Positions 1 to 8,446 of a stretch of DNA of 64,000 bases are shown here, piece after piece. Positions within the stretch are counted from its first letter, which is position 1. The number at the start of each line of letters is the position of its first letter. The notes beneath the pieces are model-generated. The model was not told where the DNA came from and searched no databases. It saw only the letters and a list, made by a program, of their open reading frames with translations. Origin of the DNA: Scandinavium sp002470465. Its GTDB lineage: Bacteria > Pseudomonadota > Gammaproteobacteria > Enterobacterales > Enterobacteriaceae. The stretch is from positions 1-64,000 of the forward strand of contig NZ_JBFLVD010000019.1 of NCBI RefSeq assembly GCF_040750395.1, in the 5' to 3' direction. The position numbers and the translations under genes are program-made.

Positions 1-33
1 AAAAAAACTTTCTGACCGCTCAAATTCCAGGCT

Positions 34-585
34 TTACGCTGGTTTTACGCCCGAATTGCGCACAAGTTGCGCGATTTCGTGGGCGAAATGGGTAACCTGC
101 TGCCAGTCGGTATACACCACCTCTTTACTGGTATCCGTTTCGCCGCCGGTCATTTTCATTATCAGGCGGATCATCATGCGGTCATACCAGCTATAGCGCG
201 GGTAACGCAGTGCACCAGCAAAGACGGCGCAGCGATCGGGTTCCCACGGTGAGCTCAGCAAAAACTTGCGAGTATAGTTGTTAGTCTGTGGCGTGCGCTT
301 TTCAGGTTTGCGTGCAACCAGGTTCACGGAATAAAACGCGCTCGGCAACTGCTGCAATGCCTGCTGATTCTTTTTGACAAAGCTCTCCAGCGCGGAATGG
401 AAATGACCGTAACGAATAGATGCGCCAATCACGACGCCGTTGTATTTCTGCCAGTCAATGCTCTCCGCACGATGCAGGTTCACCATGTCGACATCGAAAG
501 CCTGCTCTTTTAATTCTGACGCAAGTGAAGCTGCAATCTCACGCGTTTGCCCGTCCCGGGTAGAAAAGAGAATCAATATTTTCAC
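34..585 (-). CDS. hemG: Menaquinone-dependent protoporphyrinogen IX oxidase
   Basis: 183-residue flavodoxin-like protein that oxidises protoporphyrinogen IX to protoporphyrin IX in heme synthesis, passing electrons to the quinone pool at the inner membrane. The FMN-binding loop is visible at the extreme N-terminus (residues 4-15, LILFSTRDGQTR). I chose the GTG at 583-585: it is preceded by a good AGGAG ribosome site, gives the family's usual length, and puts the flavodoxin strand at residue 2. An in-frame ATG upstream would add 33 residues coded inside the 3' end of trkH. The gene lies 11 bases after trkH and is probably cotranscribed with it. In E. coli an rRNA operon follows; only 33 bases remain here before the window edge. 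Confidence 0.96.
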   Translation of the reverse strand: MKILILFSTRDGQTREIAASLASELKEQAFDVDMVNLHRAESIDWQKYNGVVIGASIRYGHFHSALESFVKKNQQALQQLPSAFYSVNLVARKPEKRTPQTNNYTRKFLLSSPWEPDRCAVFAGALRYPRYSWYDRMMIRLIMKMTGGETDTSKEVVYTDWQQVTHFAHEIAQLVRNSGVKPA

Positions 586-596
586 AAACGCTCCTG

Positions 597-2048
597 TTAT
601 TCGCGCCAGAAAGTCGGTGTAAACAGCACCAACAGCGTAAAGACTTCCAGACGACCAAACAGCATATTGGCAATCAGGATCCATTTAGCCACGGGATTCA
701 TGCTGGCGAAGTTATCCGCCACTACGCCCAACCCGGGACCGAGGTTATTCAGCGTTGCAACAACGGAAGCAAATGCTGAGAAATCGTCAACGCCCGTCGC
801 AATGATAGCCAGCATACTGACGATAAACACCAGCGCGTAAGCAGAGAAGAATCCCCATACCGCTTCGAGTATGCGTTCCGGCAACGCACGGTTGCCAAGC
901 TTGATGCTGTAGACGGCATTCGGGTGCACCAGGCGTTTTAATTCACGGTTTCCTTGCTTAAAGAGAAGCAGGATACGAATAACCTTCAGGCCACCGCCCG
1001 TCGAGCCCGCACAGCCACCGATAAATGCTGAACATAAAAGCAGTACCGGCAGGAACAACGGCCAGCGCGCAATGCTGTCCGTGGTAAATCCTGCGGTTGT
1101 CGCCATCGACACCACCTGGAAGAACGCCTGGTTGAGCGTTGTGAGCGCCGAGTTATAGACATCGTGGAACCACAACACCAGCGTACAAATGATAACCAGC
1201 GTTAGCTGCACGCCAATAAACATGCGAAATTCCGGGTCGCGCCAGTACACCTTCAAATTGCGACCGCTTAATAAAGAGAAGTGCAGGCCATAGTTACAGC
1301 CCGAGATCAGCAAGAAGATAGCAATAATGCTGTTGATGGTAGGACTGTTGAAATAACCCACGCTGGCATCGTGCGTAGAAAAGCCGCCGATAGCGATGGT
1401 GGCAAAGCTATGACCAATGGCGTCGAACGCAGGCATCCCGGCAAACCACAGAGCCAGCGCACAAGCGACGGTCAGCAGAACATAAATCAGCCACAGCGTT
1501 TTCGCCGTTTCGGCAATGCGCGGGCGCATCTTATTATCTTTCAACGGCCCCGGCATTTCTGCACGATAGAGCTGCATCCCCCCAACGCCAAGAATAGGCA
1601 GGATGGCCACCGCCAGCACGATGATCCCCATCCCGCCAAACCATTGCAGCATCTGCCGGTAGAAAAGAATCGCGTGGGGTAAAGAATCCAGGCCCACCAG
1701 CGTGGTTGCGCCGGTCGTTGTCAGGCCAGAGAAAGATTCAAAGAAGGCATCAGTGATGGTCAGATTAGGCTGTTCGGCAAAGATAAACGGCAGCGCACCG
1801 ACGCTGCCCAGCACGGTCCAGAACAGCACAACAATCAGAAACCCTTCGCGGGATTTCAGCTCCCCTTTTTGCTTACGGTTCGGCCACCACAGCATCGCGC
1901 CAATCGCCAGCGCGACGAAAAAGGTCTGGGTAAATGCCCGCCCGGCCCCGTCTTTATAGATCAACGCAACCAGCCCAGGCACAATCATGGTGCCTGAAAA
2001 CAGAATGACCAGCAGGCCGACGATTCGGGTTATGGCACGAAAATGCAT
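597..2048 (-). CDS. trkH: Trk system potassium uptake protein TrkH
   Basis: 483-residue polytopic inner-membrane protein, the potassium-translocating subunit of the Trk system, gated by the cytoplasmic NAD/ATP-binding protein TrkA (not in this window). Four pore-loop repeats are expected; those easiest to see are SGLTTTGATTLVG near residue 110, ATIAIGGFSTHD near 220 and SMATTAGFTTDS near 320. The sequence is nearly identical to E. coli TrkH along its whole length. The ATG at 2048 (protein starting MHFRAITR) is preferred over an in-frame start 51 bases upstream because it matches the family length exactly. It sits between yigZ and hemG, all on the minus strand. Confidence 0.97.
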   Translation of the reverse strand: MHFRAITRIVGLLVILFSGTMIVPGLVALIYKDGAGRAFTQTFFVALAIGAMLWWPNRKQKGELKSREGFLIVVLFWTVLGSVGALPFIFAEQPNLTITDAFFESFSGLTTTGATTLVGLDSLPHAILFYRQMLQWFGGMGIIVLAVAILPILGVGGMQLYRAEMPGPLKDNKMRPRIAETAKTLWLIYVLLTVACALALWFAGMPAFDAIGHSFATIAIGGFSTHDASVGYFNSPTINSIIAIFLLISGCNYGLHFSLLSGRNLKVYWRDPEFRMFIGVQLTLVIICTLVLWFHDVYNSALTTLNQAFFQVVSMATTAGFTTDSIARWPLFLPVLLLCSAFIGGCAGSTGGGLKVIRILLLFKQGNRELKRLVHPNAVYSIKLGNRALPERILEAVWGFFSAYALVFIVSMLAIIATGVDDFSAFASVVATLNNLGPGLGVVADNFASMNPVAKWILIANMLFGRLEVFTLLVLFTPTFWRE

Positions 2049-2088
2049 CTCTGCCGCTTCCTTTGATAAGCAAAAAGTAGACCGGGGA

Positions 2089-2703
2089 TTATTCGTCAAT
2101 CCTGCATAATTGCAATGAACCGCGACTAAAATCCGCCAGCTTTGCGGAAAAAGCCGTCAGTTCGGCCTGCGGAAGTGCCACCTTAAGATGCACATCGGCC
2201 TGATAATCGCTGCTGACGATTTTCCCGGAAAATTGCGCCAGAAGCGCCTCGATACCGGACAGCTGTCCGTAATCGCACTGCAAAGTATATTCGGTTAACG
2301 GCATCTTGCGCTGCGTGGTGAGCTCCGCCAGCGCCTGATGCACGCCGCCGCCGTAGGCTTTCACCAACCCGCCTGTCCCCAGTAAAATTCCGCCGTAGTA
2401 ACGAACCACTACAGCGGTAATTTCACCGATGCCGCTGCCCATCAGCTGTGCCAGCATCGGCTTGCCTGCCGTTCCGGCCGGTTCCCCGTCATCTGAGAAC
2501 CCAAGCTGTTGCGAATCGTTGGGCGGCCCGGCGACCCACGCCACGCAGTGGTGGCGCGCATCCGGATGCTCAGCCCTGACGGACTCGACAAACGCTTTCG
2601 CCGCGTCCACTCCCTCAGTATGGGCAAGCAGCGTAATGAAGCGGCTTTTTTTGATCTCTTCGACCACGGTCACCGGCGCAGCCGGGATGAGCCAGCTGTC
2701 CAT
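2089..2703 (-). CDS. yigZ: IMPACT-family protein YigZ
   Basis: 204-residue member of the IMPACT/UPF0029 family. The N-terminal IMPACT domain carries the signatures EIKKSRFITLLAHTEG, DARHHCVAWV and GFSDDGEPAGTAGKPM (about residues 15-90), followed by the VVRYYGGILLGTGGL motif; the rest is a ferredoxin-fold C-terminal domain. The eukaryotic relative regulates the eIF2 kinase GCN2; the bacterial function is not settled. Its ATG overlaps the stop of pepQ by one base, so translation is probably coupled. Confidence 0.95.
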   Translation of the reverse strand: MDSWLIPAAPVTVVEEIKKSRFITLLAHTEGVDAAKAFVESVRAEHPDARHHCVAWVAGPPNDSQQLGFSDDGEPAGTAGKPMLAQLMGSGIGEITAVVVRYYGGILLGTGGLVKAYGGGVHQALAELTTQRKMPLTEYTLQCDYGQLSGIEALLAQFSGKIVSSDYQADVHLKVALPQAELTAFSAKLADFSRGSLQLCRIDE

Positions 2704-4034
2704 CAGGCCAGCTTCAGATCCCGGGTCATGTTTTCAATACTGTTCTCGTGGATCACGACGTTATCTTCGATACGAATACCGCCGAATGGCTTCATTGCTT
2801 CAATTTTCTGCCAGTTGAAGTGCTTGCTGAATTGCCCTTCACGCCACGGCGCCAGCAGGGATTCAATAAAGTAGATGCCCGGCTCGATAGTCAGCACCAT
2901 GCGCAGTTGCAGAATGCGGGTGCAGCGCAGATACGGGTATTTCGACGGCGCTGCCAGATGCGTGCCGGTATCATCCTGCATAAACCCGGCTACGTCGTGT
3001 ACCTGCAGGCCCAGTGGATGGCCGATGCCGTGCGGCATAAATGGCCCTGTCAGATCGTTTTCGACCATAGCTTCTTCGCTCATATCGGTCACAATCTGAT
3101 GCTTACGCAGCAGCTTAGCGATGCGCTGATGGAACTGGACGTGGTAGTCAACATAGCTCACACCCGCTTTCAGTGTGTCGATAAGCGCCAGCTGTTCAGC
3201 GTTCACATCTTTAATCAGTTGAGCAAACTCGGTATCGCTGTTACCCGCCCACGTACGGGTCAGGTCGGCCGCATAGCCGTTGTATTCGGCACCGGCGTCC
3301 AGCAGGAAACTGCGCATCTCAGACGGCGCGCGATGATCAAGTTTGGTGTAGTGCAGAACCGCAGCGTGCTCATTCAACGCGACGATATTGCCGTAAGGCA
3401 CATCGGTGTCACGATGGCCCGTTGCTGTCAGGTACGCCTGATTGATGTCGAATTCACTCATCCCGGACAGGAATGCTTCCTGCGCCGCTTTGTGTCCGTT
3501 CACCGCCGTTTTCTGCGCTTCGCGCATGCAGGAAAGTTCGTAGTCGGTTTTATAAGAGCGGTAGTAGTGCAGGTAATCAATCACCCCTTTCGGATTAATG
3601 TTCGCTGCCGCAATATCCAGACCCAGCGCGCGTTCCGCCACAGGCCCAATATAAGCAACGTTGCCGCGCGCCGCAGGCAGCTGGCTGCCGATGCCGTCCG
3701 CTTTAGGCAGGGCGATAACCTCAACCTCTTCAGTCCAGAACGAAGTCGGAAGCGGTTCCACGTTGTGCCAGTAATCCACCGGCAGGTAGAACCACAGCTT
3801 CGGCTTGTTCACACCGTCCACCAGCAGCCAGCAGTTTGGCACCTGCGTGACCGGCACCCAGGCCTTGAACTGTGGGTTCACTTTGAACGGATAGGCGTGA
3901 TCGTCAAGAAAGACGTTGAACAGCTCGCCGGAATGAATCAGTAAGGCGTCGAGCTTAAATTTTTCCAGTACGTTACGCGTGCGCTCCTGTAACGTAGCAA
4001 TATGATTCTTATAGAGTGTGGCCAGTGAATCCAT
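2703..4034 (-). CDS. pepQ: Xaa-Pro dipeptidase (prolidase) PepQ
   Basis: 443-residue cytoplasmic metallopeptidase of the M24B 'pita-bread' family that cleaves dipeptides ending in proline; it can also hydrolyse some organophosphates. The two-metal site is intact: the Asp pair in LLDAGAEYNGYAADLTRTW, the His in PHGIGHPLGLQVHD, and the Glu residues in TIEPGIYFIES and GGIRIEDNVV. Length and sequence match E. coli PepQ throughout. It is divergent from fadB, with 188 bases between the two starts, and its 3' end touches yigZ. Confidence 0.97.
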   Translation of the reverse strand: MDSLATLYKNHIATLQERTRNVLEKFKLDALLIHSGELFNVFLDDHAYPFKVNPQFKAWVPVTQVPNCWLLVDGVNKPKLWFYLPVDYWHNVEPLPTSFWTEEVEVIALPKADGIGSQLPAARGNVAYIGPVAERALGLDIAAANINPKGVIDYLHYYRSYKTDYELSCMREAQKTAVNGHKAAQEAFLSGMSEFDINQAYLTATGHRDTDVPYGNIVALNEHAAVLHYTKLDHRAPSEMRSFLLDAGAEYNGYAADLTRTWAGNSDTEFAQLIKDVNAEQLALIDTLKAGVSYVDYHVQFHQRIAKLLRKHQIVTDMSEEAMVENDLTGPFMPHGIGHPLGLQVHDVAGFMQDDTGTHLAAPSKYPYLRCTRILQLRMVLTIEPGIYFIESLLAPWREGQFSKHFNWQKIEAMKPFGGIRIEDNVVIHENSIENMTRDLKLA

Positions 4035-4180
4035 GTTTTACCCTTCTCTTTTTTTGAGGCGAATTCCCGCATCTTAGCACATCGGTTTCACCCTGCGTGA
4101 TTTCTGCCGAGCGTGATCCAGACGTCATTTTCTTAATGACTAATTTGCATTTTATTAACATAAAATCCACACTCCGTCTC

Positions 4181-4196
4181 ATCTGGTAAGACCAGT
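4181..4196. promoter_or_regulatory. FadR operator of fadBA
   Basis: The near-palindrome ATCTGGTAAGACCAGT lies 27 bases before the fadB start codon. It matches the FadR operator known upstream of fadB in E. coli, where FadR represses until long-chain acyl-CoA is present. The position fits repression of fadBA by blocking promoter escape. No other operator in the pepQ-fadB gap could be called with confidence. Confidence 0.85.
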
Positions 4197-4222
4197 AACT
4201 CTACTGGATTCAGGAGACTGAC

Positions 4223-6412
4223 ATGCTCTACAAAGGCGACACCCTGTACCTCACCTGGCTGGAAGATGGCATTGCCGAACTGGTGTTCGATGCCCCCGGC
4301 TCGGTTAACAAGCTCGATACCGCAACCGTAGCCAGCCTTGGCCAGGCGCTGGACGTCCTCGAAAAACAGCAGGATCTGAAGGGCTTACTGCTGCGCTCCG
4401 AAAAAGCCGCGTTTATCGTCGGTGCGGACATTACCGAATTCCTCGGCCTGTTCCAGGTGCCACAAGAACAGCTGAGTCAGTGGCTGCATTTTGCCAACAG
4501 CGTATTTTGCCGGCTGGAAGATCTTCCCGTCCCGACTATTTCCGCCATCAACGGCTACGCGCTGGGTGGCGGCTGTGAATGCGTACTGGCAACCGACTAC
4601 CGTCTGGCAACACCAGATCTGCGCATTGGCCTGCCGGAAACGAAGCTTGGCATCATGCCTGGCTTCGGCGGCTCTGTGCGTTTACCGCGCCTGCTGGGTG
4701 CCGATAGCGCACTGGAAATCATCGCCGCCGGGAAGGATGTGGGTGCAGACGAAGCACTCAAGATCGGCCTGGTTGACGGCGTAGTGAAGCCAGAAAAATT
4801 GCGTGAAGGTGCCATCGCTATTCTGCGTCAGGCCATCAGCGGCGATCTGGACTGGAAAGCCAAACGTCAGCCAAAGCTCGAGCCGCTGAAGCTCAGCAAA
4901 ATTGAAGCCACCATGAGCTTCACCATCGCCAAGGGCATGGTGATGCAGACGGCAGGCAAGCATTACCCGGCACCCATCACTGCCGTAAAAACCATTGAAG
5001 CCGCAGCCCAATTAGGCCGTGACCAGGCGCTGGTACTTGAAAACCAGAGCTTTGTGCCGCTGGCGCATTCAAAAGAGGCTCGTGCACTGGTTGGCATTTT
5101 CCTTAACGACCAGTTCGTCAAAGGACAGGCGAAGAAGCTGACCAAAAACGTCGACACCCCGAAACAGGCCGCCGTGCTTGGTGCCGGGATCATGGGCGGC
5201 GGCATTGCTTACCAGTCGGCCTGGAAGGGCGTGCCGGTGATCATGAAGGACATCAACGATAAATCGCTGACCCTCGGGATGAACGAGGCTGCCAAGCTGC
5301 TGAACAAACAGCTGGAGCGCGGTAAAATCAATGGACTGAAGCTCGCGGGTGTAATCTCCACTATTCACCCGACACTCGACTACGCCGGATTTGATCGCGT
5401 GGATGTCGTGGTTGAAGCCGTTGTGGAAAATCCAAAAGTCAAAAAAGCGGTACTGGCTGAAACGGAAGAGAAGGTTCGTCCGGACACCGTCCTGGCCTCC
5501 AATACCTCCACCATTCCTATCGGTGAACTGGCAAGCGTGCTGCAACGCCCGGAAAACTTCTGCGGCATGCACTTCTTCAACCCGGTGCATCGTATGCCGC
5601 TGGTCGAAGTGATTCGCGGCGAGAAAACCTCTGACGAAACCATCGCCAAAGTGGTCGCCTGGGCCAGCAAAATGGGCAAAACGCCAATTGTGGTCAACGA
5701 CTGCCCGGGCTTCTTCGTCAACCGCGTACTGTTCCCTTACTTTGCCGGTTTCAGCCAGCTGCTGCGAGACGGTGCCGACTTCCACAAAGTCGACAAAGTG
5801 ATGGAGAAAGTCTTCGGCTGGCCGATGGGCCCGGCGTATCTGCTGGACGTGGTAGGTATTGATACAGCGCATCATGCACAAGCCGTGATGGCCGCCGGAT
5901 TCCCGCAGCGCATGCAGAAAGATTATCGCGATGCCATCGACGTGCTGTTTGAAGCCAGCCGCTACGGTCAGAAAAACGGACTCGGCTTCTGGCGCTACAA
6001 AGAAGACAGTAAGGGTAAACCGAAGAAAGAAGAAGACGCCGCCGTTGAAGCGCTGCTGGCAGAAGTCAGCCAGCCGAAGCGTGACTTCAGCGACGAAGAG
6101 ATCATCGCCCGCATGATGATCCCAATGGTCAACGAAGTGGTGCGCTGTCTGGAAGAAGGTATTATCGCCACGCCGGCAGAAGCCGATATGGCGCTGGTTT
6201 ACGGCCTCGGCTTCCCTCCGTTCCACGGCGGTGCCTTCCGCTGGCTGGATACGCTTGGCAGTGCGAAATACCTCGATATGGCGCAGCAATATCAGCATCT
6301 CGGCCCGCTGTACGAAGTACCGGAAGGCCTGCGTAGCAAAGCACGCCACAACGAAGCATATTATCCACCGATTGAACCTGCCCGTCCGGTGGGTGAGCTG
6401 AAAACGGCTTAA
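4223..6412 (+). CDS. fadB: Fatty acid oxidation complex subunit alpha FadB
   Basis: 729-residue multifunctional beta-oxidation enzyme. The N-terminal crotonase half (about 1-190) has the oxyanion-hole segments AAFIVGADITEF and NGYALGGGCECV plus the catalytic Glu in GLPETKLGIMPGFGG. The NAD-binding dehydrogenase part starts at the Rossmann loop VLGAGIMGGGIAYQSA (about 317) and contains the catalytic His in GMHFFNPVHRMPLVEV (about 450); the C-terminal dehydrogenase helical domains follow. It supplies hydratase, 3-hydroxyacyl-CoA dehydrogenase, isomerase and epimerase activities and forms an alpha2beta2 complex with FadA. The start has the ribosome site CAGGAG. It is separated from fadA by 9 bases and is under FadR control. 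Confidence 0.98.
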   Translation: MLYKGDTLYLTWLEDGIAELVFDAPGSVNKLDTATVASLGQALDVLEKQQDLKGLLLRSEKAAFIVGADITEFLGLFQVPQEQLSQWLHFANSVFCRLEDLPVPTISAINGYALGGGCECVLATDYRLATPDLRIGLPETKLGIMPGFGGSVRLPRLLGADSALEIIAAGKDVGADEALKIGLVDGVVKPEKLREGAIAILRQAISGDLDWKAKRQPKLEPLKLSKIEATMSFTIAKGMVMQTAGKHYPAPITAVKTIEAAAQLGRDQALVLENQSFVPLAHSKEARALVGIFLNDQFVKGQAKKLTKNVDTPKQAAVLGAGIMGGGIAYQSAWKGVPVIMKDINDKSLTLGMNEAAKLLNKQLERGKINGLKLAGVISTIHPTLDYAGFDRVDVVVEAVVENPKVKKAVLAETEEKVRPDTVLASNTSTIPIGELASVLQRPENFCGMHFFNPVHRMPLVEVIRGEKTSDETIAKVVAWASKMGKTPIVVNDCPGFFVNRVLFPYFAGFSQLLRDGADFHKVDKVMEKVFGWPMGPAYLLDVVGIDTAHHAQAVMAAGFPQRMQKDYRDAIDVLFEASRYGQKNGLGFWRYKEDSKGKPKKEEDAAVEALLAEVSQPKRDFSDEEIIARMMIPMVNEVVRCLEEGIIATPAEADMALVYGLGFPPFHGGAFRWLDTLGSAKYLDMAQQYQHLGPLYEVPEGLRSKARHNEAYYPPIEPARPVGELKTA

Positions 6413-6421
6413 GGAGTCACA

Positions 6422-7585
6422 ATGGAACAGGTTGTCATTGTCGATGCAATTCGTACCCCGATGGGCCGTTCAAAAGGCGGCGCATTCCGTAACGTGCGTG
6501 CAGAAGACCTCTCCGCACATCTGATGCGTAGCCTGCTTTCCCGTAATCCTTCTCTGGATCCGGCGGCGCTCGATGATATTTACTGGGGCTGCGTGCAGCA
6601 GACCCTGGAACAGGGCTTCAACATCGCCCGTAACGCTTCACTGTTGGCCGAAATCCCGCATTCCGTTCCGGCAGTAACCGTCAACCGCCTGTGCGGATCG
6701 TCCATGCAGGCGCTGCACGACGCAACCCGCATGATCATGACCGGTGATGCGCAGGCCTGCCTGCTCGGCGGCGTCGAACACATGGGTCACGTACCGATGA
6801 GTCACGGCGTGGATTTCCATCCCGGCATGAGCCGCAATGTGGCAAAGGCGGCCGGGATGATGGGTCTGACGGCGGAAATGCTGTCGCGCCTGCACGGCAT
6901 CAGCCGTGAAATGCAGGATCGGTTTGCCGCCCGCTCTCACGCCCGCGCATGGGCAGCCACGCAGTCGGGCGCGTTTAAAAATGAAATCATCCCGACCGGC
7001 GGGCACGATGCCGACGGCGTGCTGAAGCAATTTAACTACGACGAAGTGATCCGTCCGGAAACCACGGTCGAAGCGCTCTCGGCTTTACGCCCGGCCTTCG
7101 ATCCAGTCACAGGAACGGTTACCGCAGGCACCTCATCAGCGCTTTCCGATGGCGCTGCCGCAATGCTGGTCATGAGCGAAAGCCGCGCCCGCGAACTGGG
7201 ACTGAAAGCGCGTGCACGTATTCGTTCCATGGCAGTCGTGGGCTGCGACCCGTCCATTATGGGCTACGGTCCGGTTCCGGCGTCGAAGCTGGCGCTGAAG
7301 AAAGCCGGATTGTCGACCAGCGATATCGACCTGTTTGAAATGAATGAAGCGTTCGCCGCGCAGATCCTGCCGTGCATTAAAGATCTGGGGCTGATGGAGC
7401 AGATCGACGAGAAGATCAACCTCAACGGCGGCGCGATTGCTCTCGGCCACCCGTTAGGCTGCTCCGGTGCCCGCATCACCACCACGCTCCTGAACCTGAT
7501 GGAACGCAAAGATGCCCAGTTTGGTCTGGCAACAATGTGTATCGGACTCGGTCAGGGGATTGCGACGGTGATAGAGCGCGTCTGA
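6422..7585 (+). CDS. fadA: 3-ketoacyl-CoA thiolase FadA
   Basis: 387-residue thiolase, beta subunit of the fatty acid oxidation complex; it splits 3-ketoacyl-CoA into acetyl-CoA and a shortened acyl-CoA. The nucleophile Cys91 lies in VNRLCGSSMQALHD; the His in NGGAIALGHPLGCSGAR (about 343) and the Cys in ATMCIGLGQG (about 373) complete the active site. AAGGAG precedes the ATG. It is the second gene of the fadBA operon and is followed by two hairpins. Confidence 0.98.
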   Translation: MEQVVIVDAIRTPMGRSKGGAFRNVRAEDLSAHLMRSLLSRNPSLDPAALDDIYWGCVQQTLEQGFNIARNASLLAEIPHSVPAVTVNRLCGSSMQALHDATRMIMTGDAQACLLGGVEHMGHVPMSHGVDFHPGMSRNVAKAAGMMGLTAEMLSRLHGISREMQDRFAARSHARAWAATQSGAFKNEIIPTGGHDADGVLKQFNYDEVIRPETTVEALSALRPAFDPVTGTVTAGTSSALSDGAAAMLVMSESRARELGLKARARIRSMAVVGCDPSIMGYGPVPASKLALKKAGLSTSDIDLFEMNEAFAAQILPCIKDLGLMEQIDEKINLNGGAIALGHPLGCSGARITTTLLNLMERKDAQFGLATMCIGLGQGIATVIERV

Positions 7586-7592
7586 GACAGCA

Positions 7593-7686
7593 AAAGCCGG
7601 GGCGATGCCCCGGCTTTGAAAGGGTAATGCGTAAGAGTAATACTGTTTAGTTGCCGTTTTTCCCGCCTGTCAGGGGCGGGTTTTTT
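7593..7686 (+). terminator. Double hairpin downstream of fadBA
   Basis: Two stem-loops follow fadA. The first (7593-7617) is a perfect 11-bp stem, AAAGCCGGGGC with a GAT loop, but lacks a T-tract. The second (7662-7680) is a CCCGCC/GGCGGG stem followed directly by six T residues at 7681-7686, a standard intrinsic terminator on the plus strand. It also separates fadBA from convergent fre. Confidence 0.8.
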
Positions 7687-7704
7687 ATTTCTGCTTTTTC
7701 GCTG

Positions 7705-8406
7705 TTAAATAAACGCGAATGCATCACCAAACAGACGATCTTCACGCGCGCCGCGCTCATTGCAGAACAGGTCACGGGCAATTTTTGCCATCTCAAAACG
7801 ACCGGCGATATAGATATCGTGCTCTGCCAGCGTACCGTAATCCTGCAGCACTGCGGTCAACACGGTTCCGGAACGCCCGCGCCAGCCCTCTTCCGGCTGT
7901 TCAACCACCGGCTCAACGCGCAGGTTTGGATGAGTCACGCTCAGCGATTCCAGTTCGGACAGGTCATACAGATGCTTCTCTTCGCGACCGCCCCAGTAAA
8001 TAGCAATCTCGCGGTTTGGGTTCTGCGCCAGCGCGGCCAGCAGAATTGAGCGTACATAGGAGAAGCCAGTCCCGCCGGCAATCAGCACCAGCGGGCGCTC
8101 TTCATCGTCGCGCAGCCAGGCTTCACCGTGAGGCATATCGACGACAATTTCACGCTCTTTGAGGATCCTGTCCATCACCGCCATCGCGTACAGATTCAGC
8201 TCGGAGGCGCCAATGTGCAGCTCGATGCTGTTCTGCTCAGCAGGCGTAGAGGCCATGGAGAACGGGCGCTTGTCGCGCTCATCCATCACCACCATCAGAT
8301 ACTGTCCCGCGCGGAAGGAAAAGGCCGCTTCCGGTTCTAAACGAACGCGGTATACCGTGTCGGTAATGGCATCTACCGAAGTGACTTTACAGCTTAAGGT
8401 TGTCAT
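7705..8406 (-). CDS. fre: NAD(P)H-flavin reductase Fre
   Basis: 233-residue cytoplasmic enzyme that reduces free riboflavin, FMN or FAD with NAD(P)H, supporting ferric-iron reduction and activation of ribonucleotide reductase. The ferredoxin-reductase fold is evident: flavin-binding motif RPFSMAS near residue 46, nucleotide-binding motif LIAGGTGFSYVRS near 110, and the C-terminal FGDAFAFI. It lies 40 bases after ubiD on the same strand; in related genomes these two are often cotranscribed and both serve flavin-linked chemistry. Confidence 0.97.
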   Translation of the reverse strand: MTTLSCKVTSVDAITDTVYRVRLEPEAAFSFRAGQYLMVVMDERDKRPFSMASTPAEQNSIELHIGASELNLYAMAVMDRILKEREIVVDMPHGEAWLRDDEERPLVLIAGGTGFSYVRSILLAALAQNPNREIAIYWGGREEKHLYDLSELESLSVTHPNLRVEPVVEQPEEGWRGRSGTVLTAVLQDYGTLAEHDIYIAGRFEMAKIARDLFCNERGAREDRLFGDAFAFI

Positions 8407-8446
8407 GCGCTCCCTCTGTCGGGTCTATAAGCAAACACGGCGGCGC

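Noticed and set aside
2748..3944. 398-codon frame opposite pepQ
   Set aside because: It is a long shadow frame caused by GC-rich codon bias; pepQ is intact on the other strand with all metal ligands.
5069..6349. 426-codon frame opposite fadB
   Set aside because: Antisense shadow of a fully conserved fadB; no ribosome site and no family resemblance.
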